Source of the DNA: Omphiscola glabra | Taxonomy: Eukaryota > Mollusca > Gastropoda > Lymnaeidae | NCBI GenBank assembly: GCA_964017045.1 | Contig: OZ024796.1 | Coordinates: forward strand, 22,281,510 to 22,345,509 | Direction of reading: 5' to 3' | Length of the DNA stretch: 64,000 bases | In this document: piece after piece, positions 22,457 to 33,931 of the stretch | How the letters are laid out: every line of letters begins with the position of its first letter | How positions within the stretch are numbered: the first letter of the stretch is position 1 | The notes under the pieces: generated by a model | What the model was told of the DNA's origin: nothing | Database searches by the model: none | Seen by the model: only the letters and a program-made list of their open reading frames with translations | Program-made: the position numbers and the translations under genes

Positions 22457-25400
22457 GTGAGAGTTTAATGGCTGTTTACATCACCTAGAATGTGTGTCTT
22501 ATGTGTCCGTCGTCATGGTAACCAGTTTTGTCTCAGTTGTTTCCCTTGTGCCATCGCCATGTTAACCAGGTGTTTCCCTTGTGTCCATCGCCATGTTAAC
22601 CAGTTCTTTCCACTGTGTCCATCGCTATGGTAACCCGTTGTTTCCATTGTGTTCATCGCCATGGTAACCAGTTGTTTCCCTTGCTTCTGTAGGTAAGACG
22701 ACACCAACGAACATCGTCAGTTTACATCAGGGGAACAAACTCCAGGCCTACGCTGGTCTCTTGTTGGGCTTCGGCCTTTTCGGTGACATGATGTATATGT
22801 GTGAGAAATACAGATGGATGGGCAATGTCCGGTATAAAAGTAAGTAGTAATACAGATTGATGGGCTACGATAGATATACAAGTAAGTGTAATATTGAAGA
22901 AGGACTGGCAAAGTTCTGCATCAAAGTAAGTGTAATAAAGCAGATGAATGGGCAGTGTCCGGGGATAAAAGTAATTGTAATACAGTTAGATGGGCAATGT
23001 CTGATTCAAAAGTAAGTGTAATAAAGATGGATGGGCAATTTCCAATATTAACATAAATGTTATGAACAGGCCATCGTATGGTTAAGTTTTTTATGTTACA
23101 TTTTAATGGCTTTTCGTGTCCCTTGGCCTTGTGCATAATTAATGACTAGTTTAAAGATGTATAATGGATGGACATTTTACTAGTTTAGCGGACAAGTATA
23201 TCATTGTAAAGGCCTAAAGTTGATTCCAGATAAAACTTAAAAACAAAACAAAAAAACTAGACATTTTTGTTTTTTTCCCGATACAACATAATCATTCATA
23301 ATGTCAAAAATACACTATGCAAACTTAACAAATTTCAAACTTACATAATCTGTTTATGTCAGGTAAGATTTTGATTGGGGGTAGAGGGTGGGGGGATGAG
23401 AGAGACTTGTGTTTTCTACTCTGAAATCTATCGCTTATGTTTACTTGTAGTTTTCCCGGTCAAGTGTATATTCAGTCGGAGGTTGATCAACGCAGAGGTG
23501 GAGTATCTAAAGGAGAGTACCGGTCAGTGGCACACGGTCAACGGCTCGTTCTACAGCGTGGAAACCGGCGTGGTGGACCTTGCAGACAAGGAAACCAAAT
23601 TAGTCCCAGTGTTTGGGGACTCGGCCCTGAATCTCCATTTGGTCACAGAATGTCCCCTTGGTGACCACATCAAACAGCTGACCAAGGTTGCTGACTGGGT
23701 TTCTGGGGCTGTAAGTGGCTCATTCTTAAGTTTGAATGTTTAGTGTCAGATTTAACGTGCCACTCCCCCCACAGCACACTCCCCTCACAGCACACTCCCC
23801 TCGCAGCACACTCCCCTCACAGCACTCTCCCCTCACAGCACACTCCCCTCGCAGCACACTCCACTCACAGCACTCTCCCCTCACAGCACACCCCCTCACA
23901 GCACACTGCCCTCACAACACACTCCCCTCACAACACACTCCCCTCACACCACACTCCCCTCACAGCACACTCCCCTCACAGCGCACTCCCCTCACAGCGC
24001 ACTCCTCTCACACGCTAAACCCTCATGACCCACACACCCTATGCCCGCACACTTTGTCCCTCACATCCACTCCTCTAACACCTCCTCCTCTCTTATCCCA
24101 CACCCTCTTAACTCACTTCCCACACACCATATTTCCCTTAAATTTCACCCTCTTTACACTCCCCACCACACTCCCCACACGACACTCCCTATACACTCTC
24201 CCACACACCCTATTCCCCACACACTTAAGCCACATGCAGTTAACAGCTCCGGAGTAAACCGGTTAATTGGCCATGTTTTTATGAATCTGATGCCTGAGTT
24301 TTATCCGCCATCTTTGGAAACCACAGGGTGCTAAATTTGTCAATGACAACAATGCTGCATCTTGAAAATTATTAAATTATTGGTTAATAATTAAATACCC
24401 TAAAATGATACTTGACCCCATAAACCTTACACTCCACCCCACACCACAAAATCCACTCCCAACACCACTCTTCTACATCACATGCTCCACTTCCCACTCC
24501 CCACACCACATACTTCCCACAACACACTCCTACACCCCACTCTCCACACCACACACTAAACACCACCACACTCTTACTATAGATTGACTCTGAAAATATT
24601 TCATAAAAATATCCCAGCCAGTTGTGCATTTTGGCTGAGGAACATTATGATTTAGTTTGTTTTCCCCATGCTTAACATTTTACAAGATCCCAGCCTATGT
24701 TTATTTGTTAAATTCTATACAAATACATGACATGATGTTTTGTCTCACCAGTATGACTTCAGCTTTGTACAAACAGAGCGAGTGTTGCGTTACAGAGTTT
24801 CCCTGGCCAGCTTGCCAACTGTCAGACTGGCCGGTGGGGAGGATGTACTAGCGGACAATTATTATGTGAACTTGGACGGGGAAGCACTTACCATCGACAA
24901 GCCAAGTTTTGATGTCAGGTAGTACAAATACCTTTTATTGATTACAGTCATAAATTGGATTTCAACTAATTGATTTATTTTTATATCAATTTTTGCAACT
25001 CTAATGTCTGCCACTTTTCAACAGTTGGAAGCTCGGAAACTTACAAAATAAGCCACTTAAATAAAAATGTATTTGATAGAAATGGCCATTATCTAGGAGC
25101 AAAATCCTAACAGCCTATCAGTGTAAACACATATTCCAAGTAGTTTCAACAGATAACTAGCCTACAAATGGCCATTGTCTAGTAAGAAAATCCAATCACG
25201 TTAAACAAATAACTGGAATGAAGACTTAGGTCAAATCATTGATTTTTTTTCTCAAATGAAAACTTAATATTTTTCAAATCTTTTGGAAGAACTGCATTCA
25301 TAATAATACGCTTTAATTAATATTTCATAAATGTAGGGGGAGGGGGGAAAGGAGTCTATATAATTTAAAATTTAATCTATTTATTTATTATTTTTTTTAT

Positions 25401-25461
25401 TTTGTTAATTCCCAGATTACACACAGGAATTTTTCAAATATTTGGAGAAGTGCAGCTGTAG
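22236..25461 (+). CDS. ceramide-kinase-like lipid kinase, C-terminal five exons (partial)
   Basis: Exons at 22236-22456, 22693-22839, 23451-23710, 24752-24918 and 25416-25461 join in frame with GT-AG introns to give 279 residues and a TAG stop. The protein belongs to the diacylglycerol-kinase catalytic fold and looks closest to ceramide kinase/CERKL. It starts with the nucleotide loop IVGGDGFYSEV (residues 4-14), then GIIPGGSGNYV (about 47-57), then the GFGLFGDM..SEKxRWMG-like stretch FGLFGDMMYMCEKYRWMGN, then FGDSALNLHLV and YDFSFVQTERV, and it ends in a short strand after LDGEAL. Ceramide kinases phosphorylate ceramide to ceramide-1-phosphate at membranes. Human CERK is about 537 residues, so the PH domain and the first part of the kinase domain are missing here and must lie upstream. 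CERK, CERKL or a lineage-specific paralogue cannot be separated by eye. Substrate is inferred. Confidence 0.82.
22457..22692 (+). repeat. lipid kinase intron with a pyrimidine-tract minisatellite
   Basis: About five degenerate copies of CCATCGCCATGGTAACC plus AGTTGTTTCCCTTGTGT run from 22515 to the acceptor TTCCCTTGCTTCTGTAG at 22692. The polypyrimidine tract of the true 3' splice site is itself the last copy of the repeat. Confidence 0.85.
22693..22839 (+). CDS. lipid kinase exon b: FGDMM..KYRWMG segment
   Basis: Begins GTAAGACG (completing Gly, then Lys-Thr-Thr) and ends after TATAAAA, with donor GTAAGTAG at 22840. It encodes residues about 75-123, including LLLGFGLFGDM and KYRWMGNVRYK, the block that in CERK-family proteins precedes the Ser/Cys-rich loop. 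Confidence 0.87.
22817..23045 (+). repeat. about 42-bp repeat made of exon end plus 5' splice site
   Basis: The last 23 bases of exon b and its donor are echoed in the intron: GATGGGCAATGTCCGG then TATAAAAGTAAGT at 22817, diverged copies near 22859, 22900, 22943 and 22988, and a last copy near 23029 without a donor. Four of the intronic copies end in GTAAGT or GTAATT, so a run of potential 5' splice sites follows the real one. Confidence 0.8.
23451..23710 (+). CDS. lipid kinase exon c: C-terminal beta-sandwich
   Basis: The acceptor TTTACTTGTAG ends at 23450 and the donor GTAAGTGG starts at 23711. Ends on a full codon. Encodes residues about 123-209, including VEYLKESTGQW and FGDSALNLHLVTEC, which line up with the 'lGDG..DLiLvr.C' stretch of ceramide kinases; here the G-D-G of that motif reads G-D-S. 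Confidence 0.85.
23755..24015. repeat. 18-19-bp minisatellite in lipid kinase intron
   Basis: About 15 copies of CACACTCCCCTCACAGCA. Each copy ends in a pyrimidine run followed by CAG, so each looks like a 3' splice site. Related CACACTCCCC sequence continues to about 24245 and again at 24420-24575. Confidence 0.9.
24752..24918 (+). CDS. lipid kinase exon d: YDFSFV and LDGEAL segment
   Basis: The acceptor TTTGTCTCACCAG ends at 24751. The donor is AG|GTAGTA at 24919. Encodes YDFSFVQTERVLRY and later VNLDGEALTIDKPSFDV. If the donor were not used, a TAG would end the protein after FDVR, so read-through would give a shorter isoform. The splice is preferred because exon e then adds the conserved C-terminal strand. 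Confidence 0.83.
25416..25461 (+). CDS. lipid kinase final exon and stop
   Basis: The acceptor TTTGTTAATTCCCAG ends at 25415. Sixteen codons encode LHTGIFQIFGEVQL and TAG (25459-25461). The short hydrophobic strand with FGE matches the way CERK/CERKL proteins end, and the phase completes the split Arg codon from exon d. Confidence 0.75.
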
Positions 25462-28400
25462 TGTCTGCCTATTGCAACATTTAATAGTGCAGCAATGATA
25501 AGTGAAGAGGACATTCAGTGTTGAAAGAAAACAATTTGTGATAAATTTTTGTGTCTGCTGTATGATTCTTTTCATCTGAACCCACAAGGCAAAGAAAGTG
25601 TTTCATTAGTATAATCCTTAAACAACAGAGCAAGCAGATGAATCTGATGAATAGAACAAACTCTTTGCTGTGTCCACAAACCTGGTCAGTTGCCTCTACT
25701 GGTCAGTAGTCTTTACTGGTCAGGTGCTTTAACTGGTTCCCTCATGTGTTCTAATTCTAACATAAGATGTTGTCATATGTTCAAAGATGGAGACAAGCAG
25801 TCTGACAGCTATTTGTGATGTAGATAAATGTATATATTATATACAACTGTGACATCTACCTGTGAACAATCGTGCAACCCTTTACTATGTAATCCATACA
25901 ATCCATGATGTAATCTATGATTATGTTGTTATACATCTTATTTCCCAAGACAACAACAGAGCTGAGTGCTCAGAAACAATAACTCCTGTCAGGGAGGGGG
26001 TCTGGTGGCAGATTTTGAAATATTCAACTGAAATAAATTATACTAAGGTTTTTTCATTGTGTAAGGATCACATAAGTATATGATATCAAAACGTACATTT
26101 AAAAACTTGAAGGAATTTTAAAAAACACAGCAGTATGGTAATAAAGGCCAGCAGTGATGCTTGCAAAGTTTCTAGCTAAGTGACTTCCAGACCAACCTTC
26201 ATATAGACAAACCCTGTGTCCCACCCTACCCCAGGGCCATCCCTGATACTGATAAAGCAAACCACCCACCCACCCCCAACTGCCCTAATATTGAGAAAGG
26301 TCTTCACATAATCAGGTTAATTTTATGAAAATTCTGAAAGATAAATGAAAAAAATGATCAGATGAAATTGATGTGTGTGTTGATTCTTTGTTTCTTTGTT
26401 CTTGGCCTTTGTAACATTTACACAATAAACATTAAATGATTTGATTGAGGTCTGAAAAATTATTTTTCAATTTAATTTAATTTTTTGTCTAAGAAAATTA
26501 TACTTTCTTGGTGTTTCCTTACTGTAAGGATTATTATTATTATTGGACTGAACTTTTTTCACTCTACAACTCATGTTTATTTTAATGGACATGTTCATGC
26601 TACTTTCTTTCTTTCTCTATTCTCTAAATGAAATTGTAAAGTTTCTTTCTTTCTTTGCTACTCAATACTACTAATTCTATTCTTTATTTCTTTCTCCTCC
26701 CTTTAATGGATTATTTTAGGTTGAAACCAAACCATTGCATTTCTTTCTTTCTGTCTTTTTTTTTGTTTCTTTGTCATTTTGTGATTCTGTTCTGCGATAG
26801 ACTGATAGAAACTTGAACTGGTGCTTGCTTACCATTGGTGCTAGTGTAATTTGAACTACTAAGATGTGGTGTGGTCCTAAGTGTAGGCACCATTGAAGTG
26901 GGTGGTGGTTGTTTTTTTTAACTGATTTCCAGAGTTTTCCCTCAACATGGGCTACAACAATTATTTATACTTATGTAAATCATTAACTGCTATTAATTTA
27001 CTGAAGTTGGGGAAATGTTGGAGAAGTATCTACTGGAAACAAAGATTTAGGATCATGTGACAAACTCTATGTGACAGTTGTCCAAACTAGAATTTGAGTA
27101 ACTCCTAATGGTGAATGTTTTTGTAGTTGATTTCACAACTGGAATGGAATAAAATACTGTGGGAGATTTTCTGTTACTTTCAAAAAAATGATTTAAGAAA
27201 TTCTAAAAAGCTCTGGGAAAATCTTAATGCCATGGTGAATTATGATGTGAATTGATGGTTGTGATGTAAATGAAAATATTGATGTTATTTGATTTGTTGC
27301 TTGGACTATGAACCTCTGTTGTTGTTTTTATTACAGTTGAACAGTGTACATAGTATTCTATCACTTACTCCTAGAGGATGTAATTAAATAAACATGTCAG
27401 TTTCAGTTCATCAGGTTTTGTGGATAAGTGGATCGGACAAAGGACTATTTTAATTTTTTAAAATCATTATTTATTTTTTAATTATTTTTTAAAGGTTTTT
27501 TTAAATTTATTTTGTGTACTTAATCATTTTTAGAAAAGAAAATATTTAAATGATTTTTTTGTTTGTAAATAATAGTGTTATGCCTACAGGTTAAAAATAG
27601 CTTTTTAAAAATTATTTTTATTGAAATTGTATTTATAAAATTATTTTCATGTGGACTGACCATGATGCTGCTCTGATGGGAAAATATACTTATTTACATG
27701 ATAAAGTCCCTTTCACAATTGTTTCAAGGCAGATTCTACTCTCATCAATGGTAAAATACTACATAGTTCAAAGTTCACTGGTATTTCACTAGTTCAAATC
27801 AAATCAGGATATTTGTCGGGAAGATGAAATTAGTTGAATGAATCTCCAAGTTTGACTTACTTCAAACTAAAATATATTGATGTAGATTTATTTATAAATG
27901 GAATCAATCTAGAAATGTTTGTTGAAACTTTCATTGAATGAGATATCCATAGGATAACTGCCAAAAGTCTGTCTCAAAGTTAGTTCCATGAGATACAACA
28001 CATGTCCCAGTTTGACATGCAGATTTGCAAACTTACAGACAGTCGAGATGTATCTATGGACTTAAAATAAAATCTATTTCTTCAACTCATTCTACCTATT
28101 TTTATAACACTGACAATTTTGTGTGTGCAAGCATAAAGTATTTATAAGTCTTAGTATTATCATTTTTTTTTCATTCACTATCACTTCAGCCACTTGAATT
28201 TGGAATGAGCTCATCAAAAAATTCTATTTTTTATATACATTAATCTACTTCGTACGCAATTTGTATATTTGAGTTCTGTACAAGTATTGAAAATTTGCTC
28301 CAAATATGTAATTTATTATTGAAAGAAAATGGAAGTCACACATCTTGATTCCAACAATCCCACGTGTAGAATTTTAGAAAACGTTTTGACTGTAAATGGT

Positions 28401-30650
28401 CTGGTATGACCCAATGATTAGACCCTCAAACTCATACAGTGAATGTAAGTACATGGGAAATGTCCAGGGAAATATGGGACATGTCAGAAAAGCATTGGAA
28501 ATTTTGAAGTCAGTAAATGTCCATTGTTATTTACTCTGAGTTGTAGCAATAAACAAAATTTAAACAAAATATTACAGACAATCTAAAATATCATCAGTAG
28601 ATAAGAGACAGAGTGGTACGAATTACTTTTATGCTCAAGTGTTGTGTTTCTCAACCAGTTTGAGGACCACTGTAATACACGTATTTTATTATTATGATAA
28701 CCAGTATTTTCTCTATTTTATGTTTGAGATCCATTGTTATCTAATGTGGTACACCATCCATCTTGAGTCAATCATCATGTAGGCATCATTCAATCATTAA
28801 AATATCCAAAGTTCATAAATTTGGGAAACCTCTATTCAATCAACAATGATCAACCATTCAATAATTCATTACTGTCTTTCCTGTCTAATCTCATGTTGAA
28901 ATATTTTCACTGCGTTTTTTCTAAGTGTCCAAGGTTTTTTCAATGTTTTTTTTTTTATTTCTTCTAATCTAATATTGTTAAATCTTTAATCCCTCCTGAT
29001 TGTTTTTCTTATACTTATATTCAGCTTTCCCTTTTTAAACAAATCAAACTGTACTTGAATATAAAAAAATATATACATTTTTTTTATATTTCAATGTTTA
29101 ATATAAGGAATTAACTATCAACCTTGTGGCAATGATACTAATGATAGGCTTCTTAAATTGTATTCTAACTATTAGACCACTTTGATTTTAACTCTTACAG
29201 TAAGAAAGGAGAGTCAGCAGAGGCCAGCCAAAAAATGTCAGACCACTTTGATATAGCACTAACAGTAAGACAGCAGAGTCCAGTCAAACCAAATAGTTTT
29301 AGTTTATTTCACCAACAATCCACACTAACTTAACCACACCATCAAAGTAACAGGAACATGAGAAATATCAAAAAAGACAAACTTAAAATAATTTGTCTCA
29401 TTATTGTGCTGCCCCCTTAAATTAAACTGTTTTTTCGCAGGGGAAAAAAACATGTGTATTTTTAAACAAATGCAGCAAAAATATGTTTAAAATGCAACTG
29501 ATTTAAATACATGAATAAACTATAAACTTATAAATTATGGTGCTATTTGCTTCATCCTTTGCCTTTGGCTCTTGATTGTTGAAAATATTGTCAATGTAAA
29601 GTTTGTCTCTTATATTTATAGTTGTGCCAATTGTGTAATTTTAGCCACTAAGATTATGTTGTGTTCCCCAAAGCTTACTGTTGATATTAGCTTCAATGCA
29701 TGGAGAGATTCTTCTTTAATAATTTATGTATAAACCCAATGCTTTGGGTGTCCCTCAATTTGTGATTGCAATATAAGAAGATTTGAATTATAATTATCAG
29801 GGGGGTGGGGGCCAACACGCTATTGTTATTTATAGACTTGAAGTATGGGGGGGGGGGGGGGGTGCAGGACACATCACCCATAAACCAGCTGGTGCCTATA
29901 TCATCTGAATACTTTTATGATGTCATTATTTAAATACTTTCAGGCACAAATCGTAAATATAAACCAACATTTACTAAAGTTTGGTATTTCTGATCCTATT
30001 TCCAGTAAATAGATTTTCTGTGTTATCAGATATGAGAGGAATGAAGTATTTAACAACTGCATGATGGCATAATGACAGCAACATTTTTTAAAACATTTAG
30101 TGGTTTGGTAGTCTGTGAGAAATGTGGACAGCACGACTAAGGTAGGCCTACACGTCAATTTCACATTTTAAAAGTTAATAACACAATTTAAATGAGAACC
30201 TTTACATTGTGTTTCATTTAAATGTTTTGAATGCTTTCTTTTTGGGTGATGTATTTGTATACACATTGTGACTTCATTTAGAAACAAGAGTGGAGTCACA
30301 AGAAATTCAGGAATATACATTTTTTTTATGGTTCATTCAAGTAGGCTTCATCTAATCGTTGTTACATAATTCAATATTATGTTCATGTTGTGTCTGCCAT
30401 GTTCTGAAAATGTATTTCTTTTTTAAAAAATGATTGTACATTTAAATCAAATAAATCAACATCATTTTAACAACATCGCAGAATATTGTTTTGTATTTTA
30501 TTGATTACTTTTAATTTTAATGAATTGTTGATTTGATATATTTTAGTTATAATTATAAGATAATAATGACAATATGGAAATGTTCAGTTTTAATATATAA
30601 TATATATTTTTTAAAACTACAAATAACGCAGTACTTCGAAATCTATAAAT
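25462..30650 (+). other. array-free AT-rich stretch, probable long 3' UTR plus spacer
   Basis: About 5.2 kb with no minisatellite and no recognised transposon, unlike both flanks. AATAAA signals on the + strand lie at about 26032, 26424, 27388 and 30448. No coding exon was recognised on either strand. How much belongs to the lipid-kinase transcript cannot be told from sequence alone. A poly-G tract lies at about 29848. Confidence 0.45.
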
Positions 30651-30974
30651 ATGATTCATAAACAATTATTATTATTTTCATTTTATTGGGGAGGGGTGGG
30701 GGCTTTAAGCTTTCAAGAGATAAGGGATTAAATTTGTTACATGTCAGGCCTACATTAAATAACAATCCTCAATGAACCAAAGCCAAAGATGTGGCAGATG
30801 TCCTGGGTGTCTGAATCACTGAAGCAAGACCAGAACACATTTTGAAGACCTTGACCTGTTAAATAACTCCAGTTCATTGAAGTGCGAGTTCACCTGGTTG
30901 GTTGGCCTGAAATAGCCAGCAAACTGCTGACCTAGATTACACAAGGACTTAAAAATTGACGAATTTCGCCGTAC

Positions 30975-31115
30975 CGTACCATGCCGTATGATCACGTAGG
31001 AGTATAGGCATCTGATCACATGACGGCTATAAATAGGACACTTATGGTTCCGTATAATCTTGCCGGAATAGCTGCATCTGATCACGTGACGGCTGTAAAT
31101 AGATAGAACACTGAT
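30975..31115. repeat. about 70-bp direct duplication with TATAAATA and CACGTG words
   Basis: CATCTGATCACATGACGGCT then ATAAATAG at about 31008 is repeated as CATCTGATCACGTGACGGCT then GTAAATAG at about 31074. The first copy contains CTATAAATAG (a TATA-box word) and the second an E-box. No gene is seen just downstream on either strand, so a promoter role is speculative. Confidence 0.6.
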
Positions 31116-31287
31116 GGGTAGTAACATCTTATGTACTTTTAATTTTGGTGTTTTACCAGCTTCCAAACTGGTTTCTTATTGAACTAATTTTCGGATCGTT
31201 GTCTGGCTACCTTTTGACCCCCGTGGTCATTGGAATGTGTGTTTACCTTGATTATTCGGGGGTTGTGTATTTTTGAAACATAGTTAC

Positions 31288-31856
31288 CACCGTGGGTATG
31301 GGAGTGTACTCGTGGGCTTGGGAGTGTACTCGTGGGTATGGGAGTGTGTACTCGTGGTATGAGAGTTTAGTATGAGAGTGTACTCGTGGGTATGAGAGTG
31401 TACTCGTGGGTATGAGAGTGTACTCGTGGGTATGAGAGTGTACTCGTGGGTATGAGAGTGTACTCGTGGGTATGGGAGTGTACTCGTCGGTGTGAGCGTG
31501 CACTCGTCGGTATGAGAGTGTGTACTCAGGTGTATGAGATTGTACTCGTGGGTATGAGAGTTTAGTATGAGATTGTACTCGTGGGTATGAGAGTTTAGTA
31601 TGACATTGTACTCGTGGGTATGAGAGTTTACTATGAGAATGTACTCGTGGGTAAGAGAATGTCGTATAAGAGTGTATTCGTGGGTATGAGAGTGTACTTG
31701 TGGGTATGAGTGTACTCGTGGGTATGAGTGTACTTGTGGGTATGAGAGTGTACGTGTGGGTATGAGAGTGTAGTTAAGAGTGCACTCGTGGGTATGAGAG
31801 TGTACTCGTGGGTGTGAGTGTACTCGTGGGTATGAGAGTGTAGTCGTGGGTACTCG
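31288..31856. repeat. 20-bp minisatellite, about 25 copies
   Basis: Unit TACTCGTGGGTATGAGAGTG, with several copies carrying internal deletions (GTTTAGTATGAGA). Confidence 0.94.
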
Positions 31857-31889
31857 CCTCTATCGTTCGGAAATATGAAGGAATCCAAG

Positions 31890-32054
31890 CAGAGGCGTAA
31901 CAACGGCTTGGCATTGGGGCATTTGCCAAGGGGCGACGGCCTGCGCCAGTTCAAAAGGGCGCCGCTAAATATCTAATTTTAAAATTTTTATTTAATTATC
32001 AAAGGCGCCAAAAATAAATTAGCCAAGGGCGTCAAAAACCCAGTTACGCCTCTG
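31890..32054. mobile_element. 165-bp hAT-type miniature element with 8-bp target duplication
   Basis: Inverted ends CAGAGGCGTAAC (31890) and GTTACGCCTCTG (to 32054), flanked by AATCCAAG at 31882-31889 and again at 32055-32062. An 8-bp duplication and a CAGNGGCG end are hallmarks of hAT elements. The interior has no coding potential. Confidence 0.92.
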
Positions 32055-32353
32055 AATCCAAGGAAAGTCTTTAGTGACTCTATTTTCTGATACATACTTG
32101 TAAAAAGAAGTAATTGCACATAGACGTAGCGTTGGAGGAGTTTGGCACTTTTTAAAAACTTTATATGGAGGGGGCGTCATTTAAGTCCAAATGAGGGGAT
32201 TTTTTTCGAGGAAAGAGGCGGCAAAAATATTGTCCCGCACCGGGTGGCGAATGTATGACGACACCCCGACGCCAGTTCGCTGACGTTGATGAAGAAATTA
32301 CTTAATTTTTTTAAAAAATTGATAACTTCAATATTCAGGTGATTATAAACAGG

Positions 32354-32581
32354 CAGTGGCGTAGCGAGCTTAACTCGCGCCCGGGGCACAATACCTTTTA
32401 AGCGCCCCCCAATACCTTTTTAGCGCCCCCAATACCTTTTTAGCGCCCCCCAATACCTTTTTAGCGCGCCCCCCTATTCGAAAACCATACAATAGTATAG
32501 TAAAATTTACCATTTGGCGCCCATTTGTGAGTAGCGCCCGGGGCATGATGCCCCCCCTTGCCCCCCCTCACTACGCCACTG
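32354..32581. mobile_element. 228-bp hAT-type miniature element, copy 1 of a family
   Basis: Ends CAGTGGCGTAGCGAG and CTCACTACGCCACTG, flanked by TAAACAGG at 32346-32353 and 32582-32589. The interior contains four copies of AATACCTTTTTAGCGCCCCC and the segment CTATTCGAAAACC, shared with the copy at 35590. Confidence 0.94.
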
Positions 32582-32945
32582 TAAACAGGTGGAAGTTTCA
32601 AGAACATCATTTCTATAAAAACGTGCAAGTTTGTTTGTAGTTTATCTGTTTGTAGCATTTGTAGTTTGTTTGTTTGTAGCATTTGTAGTTTGTTTGATAG
32701 TTCCACAGAATCGCCTGGGTGATAGATATGAACTGAACGTTTTATTTTTAAATTGATATTGATAGCACTTTAAAACGGATGCTCAACAAAAGACCACTCC
32801 CAGTCCCCCCCATCCCCCCCTCTTACGACAAAAGCCCCCCGGACGCCTGCGCTGCATACAAAAGCATCTTACTTTAAACGGGGTGCTCTTTGGCTGGAAC
32901 AACAAAAAAATAAGTAAAAACATTAATTATGGAAGTTTTTTTTAA

Positions 32946-33485
32946 TTAATGATCTCAGCACAGGCACCCTGACCGAATGAATGACCTCAGCACAGGTACC
33001 CTGACCGAATGAATGACCTCAGCACAGGCACCCTGACCGAATGAATGACCTCAGCACAGGCATCCTGACCGAATGAATGACCTCAGCACAGGTACCCTGA
33101 CCGAATGAATGACCTCAGCACAGGCACCCTGACCGAATGAATGACCTCAGCACAGGCACTCTGACCGAATGAATGACCTCAGCACAGGCACCCTGACCGA
33201 ATGAATGACCTCAGCACAGGCACCCTGACCGAATGAATGACCTCAGCACAGGCATCCTGACCGAATGAATGACCTCAGCACAGGTACCCTGACCGAATGA
33301 ATGACCTCAGCACAGGCACCCTGACCGAATGAAGACCTAAGCACAGGCACCCTGACCGAATGAATGACCTCAGCACAGGCACCCTGACCGAATGAATGAC
33401 AGCACAGGCACCCTGACCGAATGAATGACCTCAGCACAGGCACCCTGGCCGAATGAATGACCTCAGCACAGGCACCCTGACCGCT
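32946..33485. repeat. 32-bp minisatellite, about 17 copies
   Basis: Unit CTGACCGAATGAATGACCTC plus AGCACAGGCACC, 32 bp (32969, 33001). Variants of GGCACC, GGTACC and GGCATC recur in order, showing a higher-order block near 32969-33130 and again near 33200-33300. A sequence AGCTACGCCGCTG at 33592 just outside resembles a stray hAT end. Confidence 0.93.
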
Positions 33486-33931
33486 TATCTTCTGAATGAA
33501 ATGTGGCGAAATGTCCCGGCAGTGAAACGAACACCGCCAAAATGGCGGCGGTGAATAGTCCACCACCACCACCCCTGGGGACACTAACCCTAGCTACGCC
33601 GCTGAATGGGCATATCTTTCTGTGTTTAACAATATTTTCTAAGTAAATTAAACTTAAACACTTGCGACAAGTGCTAACCTGGGGTGTATTCCCTCACCTA
33701 GTAATACTACACTATTGCACCCTTGATGGTCTATCTTCTCCAAAAACATCCTGACTACCGCTAACCTAGAATAAATCCCCTCACGTACGCACTTTAACGC
33801 TACCCTACTGTGAGGGAACCAGGAGCGTAGTTGACCTAGGGTCCCGGGTTCTGGACCTCGCACCTTGCTTGAGTAAAAAAATAAATTAAGTTTTATAAAG
33901 CAGTAAAGTACAGCAGCATTTGGTGCTCAGA

